DNA of 64,000 nt, from contig QNGA01000010.1 of assembly GCA_003298465.1 (NCBI GenBank), positions 62,001-126,000 of the forward strand, given 5' to 3'. Below the pieces are notes generated by a model that saw nothing but the letters and a program-made list of their open reading frames with translations, did not search any database and had not been told where the DNA came from. Made by a program: the position numbers and the translations under genes. Below, one piece after another: positions 8,779-16,861 of this stretch. This stretch comes from a halophilic archaeon (GTDB lineage: Archaea; Halobacteriota; Halobacteria; Halobacteriales; Haladaptataceae). Numbering within the stretch: position 1 is the stretch's first letter; each line of letters begins with the position of its first letter.

Positions 8779-9219
8779 ATGACCCCACAATCCGTTGAAA
8801 CACGACTGCGAACGATACGCAACTCCGTCAGTCGTCCGCGACTCCCGTTCAAGGAGTACCGCTCGCGCCGACCGTTCCTCGGCGGAGTCCTGCTGTGCGC
8901 CGCTGGACTCCTCATCGCCTGGGTGCCGCTACAGTTCGCCACGGAGCTCATCTTCGTCGGCGGTTCGTACACCTTCATCGGGCTGTTTTTCGCCGCGGGC
9001 GTGTTCCTCAGCGGCGTGTTCACGTTCATGCGCCCTAAGTTTTCGACCCAGCTCGGTATCGTCGGCGTGGCATTCTCGATTCTCTCGCTCTTCGGAGCCT
9101 TGGGAGGACTGCTCGTCGGCATGCTCCTCGGGATAATAGGTAGCAACCTCTGTATCTCGTGGACCCCGAACGACGCCACCGAGGACGAACCGAACGCCTC
9201 AGACGAATCGACCGAGTGA
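8779..9219 (+). CDS. DUF6114-like integral membrane protein
   Basis: A 146-residue protein with a basic N-terminal tail (about 35 residues), then about four transmembrane segments: PFLGGVLLCAAGLLIAWVPL, a segment around 55-75 with GLFFAAGVFLSGVF, and two near 85-125. It ends in an acidic tail. The phrase RRPF-x-G-x-LL followed by WVPLQFA is the DUF6114 pattern known next to DUF6230 in actinobacteria. Its stop overlaps the start of the next gene by one base (TGATG), showing translational coupling. It is probably a membrane anchor or export partner of the secreted proteins of this operon (inference). Confidence 0.7.
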   Translation: MTPQSVETRLRTIRNSVSRPRLPFKEYRSRRPFLGGVLLCAAGLLIAWVPLQFATELIFVGGSYTFIGLFFAAGVFLSGVFTFMRPKFSTQLGIVGVAFSILSLFGALGGLLVGMLLGIIGSNLCISWTPNDATEDEPNASDESTE

Positions 9220-11378
9220 TGAGGCGAACACTACGTCGGCTCGGATCCTGCTTGACGAGTGCGCTCTCCGAATCTCTCGAAAACGGCCGCTTCGTTCCAC
9301 GATGGGGCAGTGAGCGAACGTTCCCGGACGGCGTCACCGGCGGAACCGAGTCGACCCGCGAATCGGGACGGACGGCGACGCGGGTTCGCTGTCTCGCGAT
9401 CGTTGCGCTCATCGCCGTGAGCACGACGGTCGCAACGGTGCCGGCGACACAGGCCCAGGTGAGCGGCGAAGGCGGAGGCGACGACGCTATCACCGTCGAA
9501 ATCGGCGCGATCGCCCTCCAGTCGGACGGGCGCATCTGTGCGGAGAAGCTGGACGACGGTCGAAACAAGCTCACGATTCGGAACGCGACGCTCGAGGAGT
9601 TCACCCTCTACTTCCCCGGGAGAGAGCGAGTGCACACGGAGCAGGCACGAGTCGACGGACCCGTGGTACTGTACACGACCGGCGAAAACAGGGAGGTCGA
9701 CCTGTTGAGCGCCGCTAATCGGTGCGTCTCCACCGACCAGCTGAACCCCGGAGTGGTCAACGCTACCCAGGTGAGCAGTTCGTTGTTCGCGACGAACTCC
9801 TTCGCGTTCGACTCCATGAACGCCTCGACCACCGTCCCCGAACCGCACGGGTTCGAGTTCGGGGTGACGCCGGAGAACGACTCGACTTCGGAGTCGAATC
9901 ACACCGTCACGAACGGGACGAACGACGCCCCGGGAGCGACGAATCCGGACGCCATCGACCGACCGCAGAAAGACGCCGAAGACGCGACGAACAGAACGAC
10001 TGACCCCGTCGACGATGCGGTGAATCGCACGAAAAACGAGACGACGGACGCCACTCCCGTCGATGCCGGACGGAACGCTACGGAACGGGTACGAGAGGGC
10101 GCAGACGACGCCGTGAACCGAACGACCGACGCCGTCGACCGAACGACGGACCGAGCCACCGACACCGTCGACCGAGCGACGAACCGGACCGACGACGCGA
10201 CGAATCGTACCGGCGACGGCGTCGACGACACCGTCGAGACGGTCGAAAACACGACGGACCGGGTGAACGAATCGGCAGGAGACGCGACGGACCGGGCGTC
10301 CAACGAATCGGACGACGCCACCGACGCGGTCGAAGAGACGACGGACAGGGCGACGAACGAGACCGACGACGCAACGGATCGCACCGAGGATACCGTCGAG
10401 ACGGTCGGAGACACGGTGAACCAGGTGACGAACCGGACCGACGAGACGGTCGATCGAGCGAACAACGAAACGGACGACGCCATCGACCCGGTCGAAGAGG
10501 CGACGGATCGGGCGACGAACCGGACCGACGAGACGACCGAACGGGTCGCCAATCGAACCAACGAGACGGTCGACAACGTGAAAAACGAAACGGAGGAGCA
10601 CGCCGACTCGGCCGAAAAGACCGTCGACCGGGTGACGACCCGGACCGACGACGCGACGAACTGGACCAGGGATACCACCGAGACGGTCGAACGCACGACG
10701 AAACAGACGAAAGAGTCGGTCGAAAGTACGGCACGGCAAACGAAGGACGGAACCGACGACGCCGACGATGCGGTCGAGAACGCCACCAGTGGCGCTACCG
10801 ACCGAGCGAGTACGGAGGTGAACGACAGCACCGGTACCGCACCGGACGCCGAGAGCGGCGTGGCGAACCGAACCGACGGGACGACGACTCGGGTGACGTC
10901 GACGGTCGACGGTGCGAAACGGACCGCGAGTCGTCAAGTCACGACAGCGACGGAAGTCGTCGAGGACACGACCGCGGCGGAGACGAACGAAGAGACGCAG
11001 TCGGACGAAAGCGATACCGTCTCGACGACATCGCCGACCGAATCCGGTACCGACCGCCCTTCGGACGGAACGGTCACCGACGGTGGCGCAAACGAGACCA
11101 GCGTGCAGAAGACGACAGAAACGGCGTCGAACGCGACGACGTCGACGCAGTGGTCGTCGAGTTCCACTCCCGAAACGGAACGGGCGACCGACGGTACGAC
11201 GGCCTCGAACTCGTCGCTAGCCGAGACGTCGTCGACCCCCGATACGACCGTTCCCACGACCGAGCGCGGGACACCTTCGTCGAAGTCGGCAGTGACGAAC
11301 GCCACGAGCAACGGCACCGATTCCGACTCCGGTGGAACGAACGAAGGGGAGACCACCACGTCAGGGGTATCACTGTGA
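9219..11378 (+). CDS. Large Asn/Thr/Asp-repeat secreted surface protein
   Basis: A 719-residue protein, coupled to the gene before (TGATG) and after (GTGA). After a 55-residue polar start comes a hydrophobic segment (about 58-76) and an A-x-A context near 77-80, an export signal. Residues about 85-220 look globular, with two cysteines (in GRICAEK and NRCVST) that may pair. From about residue 240 it becomes repetitive: blocks such as NRTDDATDRTEDTVETV and ATNRTDETTERVANRT. It holds about 30 N-x-S/T sequons. The final 150 residues are Ser/Thr-rich. No C-terminal membrane anchor is visible. It is most likely a heavily glycosylated stalk, matrix or cell-surface protein. Confidence 0.75.
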   Translation: MRRTLRRLGSCLTSALSESLENGRFVPRWGSERTFPDGVTGGTESTRESGRTATRVRCLAIVALIAVSTTVATVPATQAQVSGEGGGDDAITVEIGAIALQSDGRICAEKLDDGRNKLTIRNATLEEFTLYFPGRERVHTEQARVDGPVVLYTTGENREVDLLSAANRCVSTDQLNPGVVNATQVSSSLFATNSFAFDSMNASTTVPEPHGFEFGVTPENDSTSESNHTVTNGTNDAPGATNPDAIDRPQKDAEDATNRTTDPVDDAVNRTKNETTDATPVDAGRNATERVREGADDAVNRTTDAVDRTTDRATDTVDRATNRTDDATNRTGDGVDDTVETVENTTDRVNESAGDATDRASNESDDATDAVEETTDRATNETDDATDRTEDTVETVGDTVNQVTNRTDETVDRANNETDDAIDPVEEATDRATNRTDETTERVANRTNETVDNVKNETEEHADSAEKTVDRVTTRTDDATNWTRDTTETVERTTKQTKESVESTARQTKDGTDDADDAVENATSGATDRASTEVNDSTGTAPDAESGVANRTDGTTTRVTSTVDGAKRTASRQVTTATEVVEDTTAAETNEETQSDESDTVSTTSPTESGTDRPSDGTVTDGGANETSVQKTTETASNATTSTQWSSSSTPETERATDGTTASNSSLAETSSTPDTTVPTTERGTPSSKSAVTNATSNGTDSDSGGTNEGETTTSGVSL
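10110..10770 (+). repeat. Degenerate amphipathic repeat within the surface protein
   Basis: Here the coding sequence repeats variants of GACGACGCGACGGACCG and ACCGAGACGGTCGA. The protein alternates N-R-T or N-E-T, an acidic pair and A/V-T-(D/E)-R. Small hydrophobic residues recur with a spacing near 11 (for example TVNQVTNRTDE, TVDRANNETDD), as in hendecad or LEA-like helices. The repeats are not exact at DNA level, which indicates an old expansion. Confidence 0.6.
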
Positions 11379-11926
11379 CGTTCGATAGCCCCTCCCTCGC
11401 CGATTTCGACGTCAACCTCGGCGTCGACGAGGGTGAGGCGATCGTCGCGGGCGGACTCGCTGGCGCGGTGCAAGCGGGACTGGTCGTCCAGCTCTGGGAC
11501 ACGCACTCGATTCACAGAATCGGAGCGCTCGTCGGTGCCGACTCGCTCAACGGTGGGTGGCTCGTGTTGCTGGCGCTCGGCGTGCTCTTCGCCGTCCCGT
11601 TCGGCGCGTTCGTCTCGGGGTCGATAAACACCTTCGTCAACCGCGTGATCATGCTGTCGAGCCAGCGGCCGGTGCTCCAGAAGGTGCTCGTCCCGCTACT
11701 CAACCGGTCGGCGCTCGCGGTCACGACGAACGCGCTGGGGAACGTCTACGGACTCGGCGTCGGTATCGTCTTCCACTTGGTCCTCATGCCGCTGTGGCTG
11801 AGCACGGTCATGGGAGTTCAAACGCCCGTTCCGTACCTCACCAGTACGGGTCTCGTCGGCGTCCTCGGGTGGACCCTCTACGGCGGCGTGCTCGGGCTGG
11901 TCTACGGCCTCGTCATGGAGGCCTGA
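11375..11926 (+). CDS. Polytopic membrane protein, last gene of the DUF6230 operon
   Basis: The start is GTG at 11375, overlapping the preceding TGA stop by four bases (GTGA), and gives 183 residues. A longer in-frame extension upstream overlaps the previous gene and lacks membrane character, so it is rejected. About four to five hydrophobic segments occur: AIVAGGLAGAVQAGLV, WLVLLALGVLFAVPFGAFVSG, a long segment after VYGLGVGIVFHLVL, and GLVGVLGWTLYGGVLGLVYGLV. No known family or catalytic motif is recognised. Tight coupling suggests it works with the three preceding gene products at the cell envelope. Confidence 0.7.
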   Translation: MTFDSPSLADFDVNLGVDEGEAIVAGGLAGAVQAGLVVQLWDTHSIHRIGALVGADSLNGGWLVLLALGVLFAVPFGAFVSGSINTFVNRVIMLSSQRPVLQKVLVPLLNRSALAVTTNALGNVYGLGVGIVFHLVLMPLWLSTVMGVQTPVPYLTSTGLVGVLGWTLYGGVLGLVYGLVMEA

Positions 11927-12425
11927 CCGCGCCGAACGGAACCGTCCGTTCTCGACGACCGGAACGCCGCCCGACGACGCCGACGTACGAACGGGTGCGT
12001 TCACAATCGACGCGACTCGAATCGTCCGTACTGTTTTCGACCGGTCGCTAACGGGTGAACGGCGACGCCCAGCATGGTGCAGGGAACTCCGGCGAATGGT
12101 CGCTCCGTTCCACATCCGAAATCGGGAATCGCGTCCGTTTGGGCCGACGGATTCGGGGAAATAAAAAAGGACCCTGCATGGGAGGCGAAACGGTAATCGA
12201 CGCTGCCGATCCACAACGAACTGGTGTAAGAGTCAATGTCTCACAGACCACCGAGCGTAAGAGATGGACGGCGAGGGGCGTCGAGCGAAGCGTTCGTGGA
12301 CCTCGTCAGGTGGCGAAGAAGGAGGGTGGGCGGTCGGATATCTGTAGCAGAGTCGGAACGGCGCGACGGCGCCCGAACGCGCTTTCGATCGGCGTGGGGT
12401 CGGGAACGAATAGCTGACACGTCCA
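11927..12425. other. Intergenic region upstream of aldehyde dehydrogenase
   Basis: A 499-bp gap. An AT-rich run, GGGAAATAAAAAAGGACCC (about 12156-12175), could be a core promoter or the poly-A/T signal of a terminator for one strand. Overlapping open frames here are Arg-rich and do not look like proteins. Confidence 0.35.
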
Positions 12426-13982
12426 ATGATACAACGTGAGTACTACGATGCCGACCGCATCGACGTGAGCGACCCCGTCCGAGAGCGACATCGGAACGTC
12501 GCGGCGGACGTCGTGAGCGAGGAGGAGTACGGCCTGCTGATCGGCGGAGAGCGCCGCTCGTCCGCGAGCGGCGAGACGATGGCGGCGGTCGACGCGACGA
12601 CCGGGGAGACGCTGGCGAGGTTCCAGAACGGAACCCCCGAAGACGTCGAGCGTGCCGTGACGGCCGCACGAGAGGCGTTCGACGGACAGTGGGGAAACAA
12701 ATCACCGCAGCAACGTGCGGCGCTCCTGAACGAGGTCGCCGACGAACTCGAGGAGCGGAAGACCGAACTCGCACGGCTCGACAGCCTCGAAGTGGGGAAA
12801 GCCAACCAGCATTCGCTGTTCGTCGACACGACGATTATGGTCGAGCAGTTCCGCCACTTCGCCGCCCTCGCCCGGACGACCGACGAAGGTCGTCTGCCGC
12901 CGATGGGTGACGACAAGGTCGGGTACACGCTCGAGGAACCCTACGGCGTCGTCGGCCAGATCAGCGCGTGGAACTTCCCCGCGATGTTCGTCGCCTGGAA
13001 GGTCGCTCCCGCGCTCGCGGCGGGGAACACCGTCGTCTACAAACCGTCTTCGCGCGCCGTCCTCTCCACGCTCGAGGCGGTGCGAACCATCGATTCGGTG
13101 CTCCCACCGGGGACGATCAACGTCGTCACCGGACCCGGTGGCGACGTGGGCGACGCCATCGCCGGCCACGATGCCGTCCGGAAGGTGGCGCTCACCGGGT
13201 CGACGGGCGCCGGACGACGCGTCATGGAAAACGCAGCGCAGACGATCAAACCGGTCGCGCTCGAACTCGGCGGGAAGAGTCCGAACGTCGTGTTCCCGGA
13301 CGCCGACCTCGATAAGGCGGTCGAAGGGACGCTCATCGGCATCTTCTACAATCAGGGCGAACAGTGTACCGCCGGCTCTCGGCTGTTCCTCCACGAGGAC
13401 GTCTACGACGAGTTCCTCGCGGAGTTCGTCGACGCCATCGACGGCCTGACCGTCGGCGACCCGCTCGCTCCGACGACGGACATCGGTCCGCTCGTCGACC
13501 ACGACCACCTGCGAGACGTGCAGTCGTACATCGAGACGGCGGTGGAGGAGGGCGCGAAGATAGCGTACGGTGGGGAAGCGCCCACGGACTCCGATCTGGA
13601 CGGTGCACCGTTCGTGGAGCCGACCGTCCTCACCGACGTCGAGGACGACGATACGGTCGCCTGCGAGGAGATATTCGGCCCGGTGTTGAGCGTGTTCGAG
13701 TGGTCCGACCCGGAACGACTGGTCCGGCGGGTGAACGACACCGAGTTCGGCCTCGCCGCCGGCGTCTGGACGACAGACCTCGAGACGGCCCACCAGATGG
13801 CGAGCGCGATCGAAGCGGGCACCGTGTGGATAAACACCTACAATGACCTGTTCGAACCCGCGCCGTACGGTGGCTACAAGCAGAGCGGCATCGGACGCGA
13901 ACTCGCCGTCGAAGCCCTGGACGGGTACAGGCAGGTCAAATCGGTCAAGCTCAACTTCGACCAACTGCCGAAGCTGGGGTAG
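12426..13982 (+). CDS. NAD(P)-dependent aldehyde dehydrogenase
   Basis: A 518-residue member of the aldehyde dehydrogenase superfamily, oxidising an aldehyde to its acid with NAD(P)+. The general base Glu is in ALELGGKSPN (about residue 280), the catalytic Cys in GEQCTAGS (about 314), the nucleotide-binding SAWNFPAMF and GNTVVYKPS blocks and the GSTGAGR turn are intact, and EEIFGPVLSV and the PYGGYKQSG ending are present. It is followed after 37 bp by an alcohol dehydrogenase, so the pair could take an alcohol to an acid, which the upstream acyl-CoA synthetase could then activate. The natural substrate is not shown. Confidence 0.93.
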   Translation: MIQREYYDADRIDVSDPVRERHRNVAADVVSEEEYGLLIGGERRSSASGETMAAVDATTGETLARFQNGTPEDVERAVTAAREAFDGQWGNKSPQQRAALLNEVADELEERKTELARLDSLEVGKANQHSLFVDTTIMVEQFRHFAALARTTDEGRLPPMGDDKVGYTLEEPYGVVGQISAWNFPAMFVAWKVAPALAAGNTVVYKPSSRAVLSTLEAVRTIDSVLPPGTINVVTGPGGDVGDAIAGHDAVRKVALTGSTGAGRRVMENAAQTIKPVALELGGKSPNVVFPDADLDKAVEGTLIGIFYNQGEQCTAGSRLFLHEDVYDEFLAEFVDAIDGLTVGDPLAPTTDIGPLVDHDHLRDVQSYIETAVEEGAKIAYGGEAPTDSDLDGAPFVEPTVLTDVEDDDTVACEEIFGPVLSVFEWSDPERLVRRVNDTEFGLAAGVWTTDLETAHQMASAIEAGTVWINTYNDLFEPAPYGGYKQSGIGRELAVEALDGYRQVKSVKLNFDQLPKLG

Positions 13983-14019
13983 CGAACGTGATCGAAACAC
14001 CAGAACGAACGAACCGACC

Positions 14020-15087
14020 ATGAGAGCAGCAGTCTTTCAGGGGCCGAAAGAGCCCCTCGAGATAGAGGACGTCGAGCCGCCGGAGTGCGACGACGCCGGT
14101 ATCGTCGTCGAAACGGACGCCTGTGGCATCTGCCGGAGCGACTGGCACGCCTGGCAGGGCGACTGGAGTTGGATCGGTATGCGACCAACCCCCGGACTCG
14201 TCTTCGGCCACGAACCCGTCGGCACGGTGGTGGAGGTCGGCGACGACGTAGAACGTATCAGTGAAGGCGACCGCGTCACCAACCCGTTCAACCTCAGCGA
14301 CGGAACGTGCGTCCGCTGTCGGGAGGGACGAGGAAACATCTGCGAGCGGTCGGTTCCGATGGGGTTCCTGGACTTCGCGCCGGGTGCGTTCGCCGAACGG
14401 TATCCCGTCCGCGAAGCGGACCAGAACGCCGTCGTGCTTCCCGACGGCGTCGACCCGACGGCGGTGGCGAGCCTCGGCTGCCGATTCGCCACCGCGTTCC
14501 ACGGCGTCGCCCATCGCGTCGACGTCGACCCGGGCGACTGGGTCGCCGTCCACGGCTGTGGCGGCGTCGGCCTCTCGGCCGTCCACGTCGCCGACGCGCT
14601 CGGTGCGAGCGTCGTCGCCGTCGACCTGAATCGAGACTCGCTCGACAAGGCAGTCGAACTCGGCGCCGACGAGACGGTACACGCCCACGAGGTCGAGGAC
14701 GTTCCGCAGACGGTCAAGGGGTTCACCGAGCGGAGTCGCGGCGTCGACGTCTCCATCGATGCGCTCGGTATCGCGGAGACCTGTAAAAACTCGGTGAACA
14801 GCCTGGGAAAGGGCGGTCAACATCTCCAGATCGGTCTCACTACCACCGACGAGGAGGGAGAGGTTTCGCTCCCGGTCGACGTCATGGTGACGGACGAACG
14901 AGAGTTCTACGGCTCGTACGGCATGCCACCGCAGGAGTACGACGAGATCTTCCGCATGATGGAGCGGGGAAAGCTCGACCCCGGACGGATAGTCTCGGAG
15001 ACCGTCGCGCTCGAAGACGTTCCGGAGAAGATCGCCACCCTCGGCGACTACGAGACGGTCGGTATCCCGGTCGTCGACGAGTTCTGA
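14020..15087 (+). CDS. Zinc-dependent medium-chain alcohol dehydrogenase
   Basis: A 355-residue MDR-family dehydrogenase. Catalytic zinc ligands are Cys in ACGICRSDWH and His in FGHEPVG; the Rossmann motif is HGCGGVGLSAV, followed by an acidic AVDLNRD end that favours NAD. The structural-zinc lobe reads D-G-T-C-V-R-C-R-E-G-R-G-N-I-C, so three of the four usual cysteines are there and the first is replaced by an acidic or Ser residue; zinc may still bind. ATG 14020 starts the family homology. It is cotranscribed with the aldehyde dehydrogenase and convergent to the diiron oxidase operon, whose alcohol product it might oxidise (inference). Confidence 0.92.
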   Translation: MRAAVFQGPKEPLEIEDVEPPECDDAGIVVETDACGICRSDWHAWQGDWSWIGMRPTPGLVFGHEPVGTVVEVGDDVERISEGDRVTNPFNLSDGTCVRCREGRGNICERSVPMGFLDFAPGAFAERYPVREADQNAVVLPDGVDPTAVASLGCRFATAFHGVAHRVDVDPGDWVAVHGCGGVGLSAVHVADALGASVVAVDLNRDSLDKAVELGADETVHAHEVEDVPQTVKGFTERSRGVDVSIDALGIAETCKNSVNSLGKGGQHLQIGLTTTDEEGEVSLPVDVMVTDEREFYGSYGMPPQEYDEIFRMMERGKLDPGRIVSETVALEDVPEKIATLGDYETVGIPVVDEF

Positions 15088-15153
15088 GTTCGGGTCGACG
15101 CGCTCGCCGGGACTCACCGCAGTTTTGTGGGGTCCCGACGATCGACCGTGGTG

Positions 15154-15468
15154 TCACAACAGGTCGAGGCCGAGTAGCTCCTCCTGGATCTCGTCTCCGG
15201 CTCGGACGCGACAGTCGGCGCGAGGACGGGCGCTACACAGCAACACGTAGCCGTCGGCCCGTTCGTCGCGGTCGAGAGCGGTTCCGTCGCTCTGGTCCAC
15301 CTCGCCTTCGAGCAGTTCGCCGGTACAGGAGGTGCAGTTTCCGCTTCGACACGAGTACGGTAGATCGAGGCCGGTTGCGAGGCCCGCGTCGAGGATGTAC
15401 TCGTCGGCGGCGACTTCTACGTCGCGCGTCTCGCCGTCGAGTTCGACCGTAACCGTGTGCGTCGTCAT
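15154..15468 (-). CDS. Plant-type 2Fe-2S ferredoxin
   Basis: A 104-residue electron carrier. The 2Fe-2S motif C-x4-C-x2-C is seen in YSCRSGNCTSCTG, with the fourth Cys in YVLLCSARP about 35 residues later. The pattern resembles the ferredoxin domain at the C-terminus of phenylacetyl-CoA oxygenase reductase (PaaE). The start ATG at 15468 overlaps the preceding stop by four bases (ATGA), so it is the last gene of a coupled four-gene operon with a diiron oxidase. It probably delivers electrons to that oxidase. No reductase is encoded next to it. Confidence 0.9.
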   Translation of the reverse strand: MTTHTVTVELDGETRDVEVAADEYILDAGLATGLDLPYSCRSGNCTSCTGELLEGEVDQSDGTALDRDERADGYVLLCSARPRADCRVRAGDEIQEELLGLDLL

Positions 15469-15752
15469 AGCTTCTTCCTGAGTCTGTACAGCTCCAGCGC
15501 TTCCAGACGCGGATCGCCGGTGCTTCCGACGTCGTCTTCGAGCGCCGCCCCGCTCACCATCTCGTTGAACGAGGTGCTGACGCCCTCCTCTTCGAACGTC
15601 GAATCCATGATGTACGCGACGTTGTTCCGGACCTCCTCCTCGCTCTCGTCGAGTTCGTCCGCGGCCTCGGCGATGGCCTCGTCCACCTCCTCGTCGCTCG
15701 CGGTGAACGACGCGCCGCGCGCGAGTTCGCGGAGTTCGCGGTCTCCCGCCAT
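15465..15752 (-). CDS. 95-residue protein coupled to diiron oxidase and ferredoxin
   Basis: A small, strongly acidic, mostly helical protein: MAGDRELRELARGASF, then an alanine/glutamate-rich helix, then a block with NNVAYIMDSTFEEEG, and a basic end (LYRLRKKL). It overlaps the upstream oxidase stop (TGATG) and the downstream ferredoxin start (ATGA). No family is recognised. The size and placement between an oxygenase and its ferredoxin recall small effector or coupling subunits of multicomponent oxygenases, but no sequence motif proves this. Confidence 0.7.
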   Translation of the reverse strand: MAGDRELRELARGASFTASDEEVDEAIAEAADELDESEEEVRNNVAYIMDSTFEEEGVSTSFNEMVSGAALEDDVGSTGDPRLEALELYRLRKKL

Positions 15753-16861
15753 CAGCCATCACCGCCGTCCGTCGCGATGCTGCGCTTGCGCCGGTAGTGG
15801 GCCTGCTGATCGTCGAGCCTGCTGTCGATGTCCCACTCCCATATCTCGTCGTAGCGGTCGCCGACGACGTCCATGACCCTCCGGTAGTCGACGTCGCATC
15901 CCAGCGTTTCGTTGTACATACCGTCGATGAGGTTGCTACCACGTAACAGGACTCGGTCGATGTCGAGTTCGAGCGGGTCGTCCACCGCGTCGGTGAACAT
16001 GTACCCGAAGTCGGCCATGTACGGGATGTCCTTGTAGAGCGTGTCGACGATGCCCTCCTCGACGCCCTGGAACCTCGGTTCGCCGGCGCGTTCCTTTTCG
16101 AGGAGTTCCTTCAGGAGTTCGACGCCGTGGGTGATGTGTCGGCCCTCGTCGGTGCTGATGAACTTGAAGGCGTAGTTCAGCAACGGGAAGTCCGCACGCT
16201 CCGGGAATCGACTGATCGCGCCCGCCCCCACCCGCGCGAGGACGCCTTCGACGTTCAGATGGTAGTTCGTCGCGGCCCTGGCGATGTCGACCGGATCGTG
16301 AGTCTGGGCGGCCTTCGCGGTCAGGAGTCCCTGACGCTCGAACACCTCGCCGAGCCCCGTCGCCTGTACGATCGGGATGCGCGTTCCCTCGCGCGGATCG
16401 AGTTCCGTGTAGTTGTCCTGGCCACGCATCACCTCGTTCATGTAGATGTCGATGAACTGGGTGTGCTTGTGCTCGGTGAGCGTGAGCATCGTCATGAACA
16501 TCTCCTTCTGGGTGTTGTCTTCGAGGCAGTCGGCACCCATCACGCGCGAGAGGTTCGTCGCGGCGTCGCCGGCGACCTCGGTCTCACCGTCAAGGAAGCC
16601 CGAGAGCAGGTATCGTATCTGGTCCCGCTCTCGCGGTTCGAGCGACTGCCACGACTCCCGGTCCCGTTCGAACCCGATCTCGTCGAACAGTTTCTCGACG
16701 TTCCAGGTCCCGAGTTCGACGCCCTTCTGGAACAGTTCGTACCACTCGTCTCCGGTGTCGATTCGCTGACCGGTGTAGCCAGGTTTGGGTGACTTTGACA
16801 TACACGTTACTTCTATCGTCCCTTCGTTCGTATCAGGATTGTTCCTGTCATTCTCGGCCAT
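15752..16861 (-). CDS. R2lox-like diiron oxidase (ribonucleotide reductase R2-like fold)
   Basis: A 369-residue ferritin-like protein. Numbering from ATG 16861, the six expected diiron ligands are Glu93 (GETEV), Glu130 and His133 (TEHKHTQF), Glu205 (YHLNVEG), Glu239 and His242 (TDEGRH). Val96 and Tyr200 sit where R2-like ligand-binding oxidases (R2lox) form their Val-Tyr ether cross-link: three residues after the first Glu and five before the fourth ligand. R2lox proteins bind a long-chain fatty acid at the metal site. ATG 16861 is preferred because it overlaps the upstream stop (TAATG); ATG 16801 would give 349 residues. It is the second gene of a coupled operon with an SCP2-like carrier and a ferredoxin. 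Automated annotation may call it ribonucleotide reductase beta. Confidence 0.85.
   Translation of the reverse strand: MAENDRNNPDTNEGTIEVTCMSKSPKPGYTGQRIDTGDEWYELFQKGVELGTWNVEKLFDEIGFERDRESWQSLEPRERDQIRYLLSGFLDGETEVAGDAATNLSRVMGADCLEDNTQKEMFMTMLTLTEHKHTQFIDIYMNEVMRGQDNYTELDPREGTRIPIVQATGLGEVFERQGLLTAKAAQTHDPVDIARAATNYHLNVEGVLARVGAGAISRFPERADFPLLNYAFKFISTDEGRHITHGVELLKELLEKERAGEPRFQGVEEGIVDTLYKDIPYMADFGYMFTDAVDDPLELDIDRVLLRGSNLIDGMYNETLGCDVDYRRVMDVVGDRYDEIWEWDIDSRLDDQQAHYRRKRSIATDGGDG

Noticed and set aside
9231..10937. 568-residue minus-strand open frame over the repeat protein gene
   Set aside because: Arg/Val-rich repeats are the antisense image of the Asn/Thr/Asp repeat gene; no start signal or family feature.
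15752..16861. Annotation as ribonucleotide reductase small subunit
   Set aside because: The Val-Tyr pair and the GETEV/TEHKHTQF context match R2lox, there is no large-subunit gene nearby, and the operon has a carrier and a ferredoxin.
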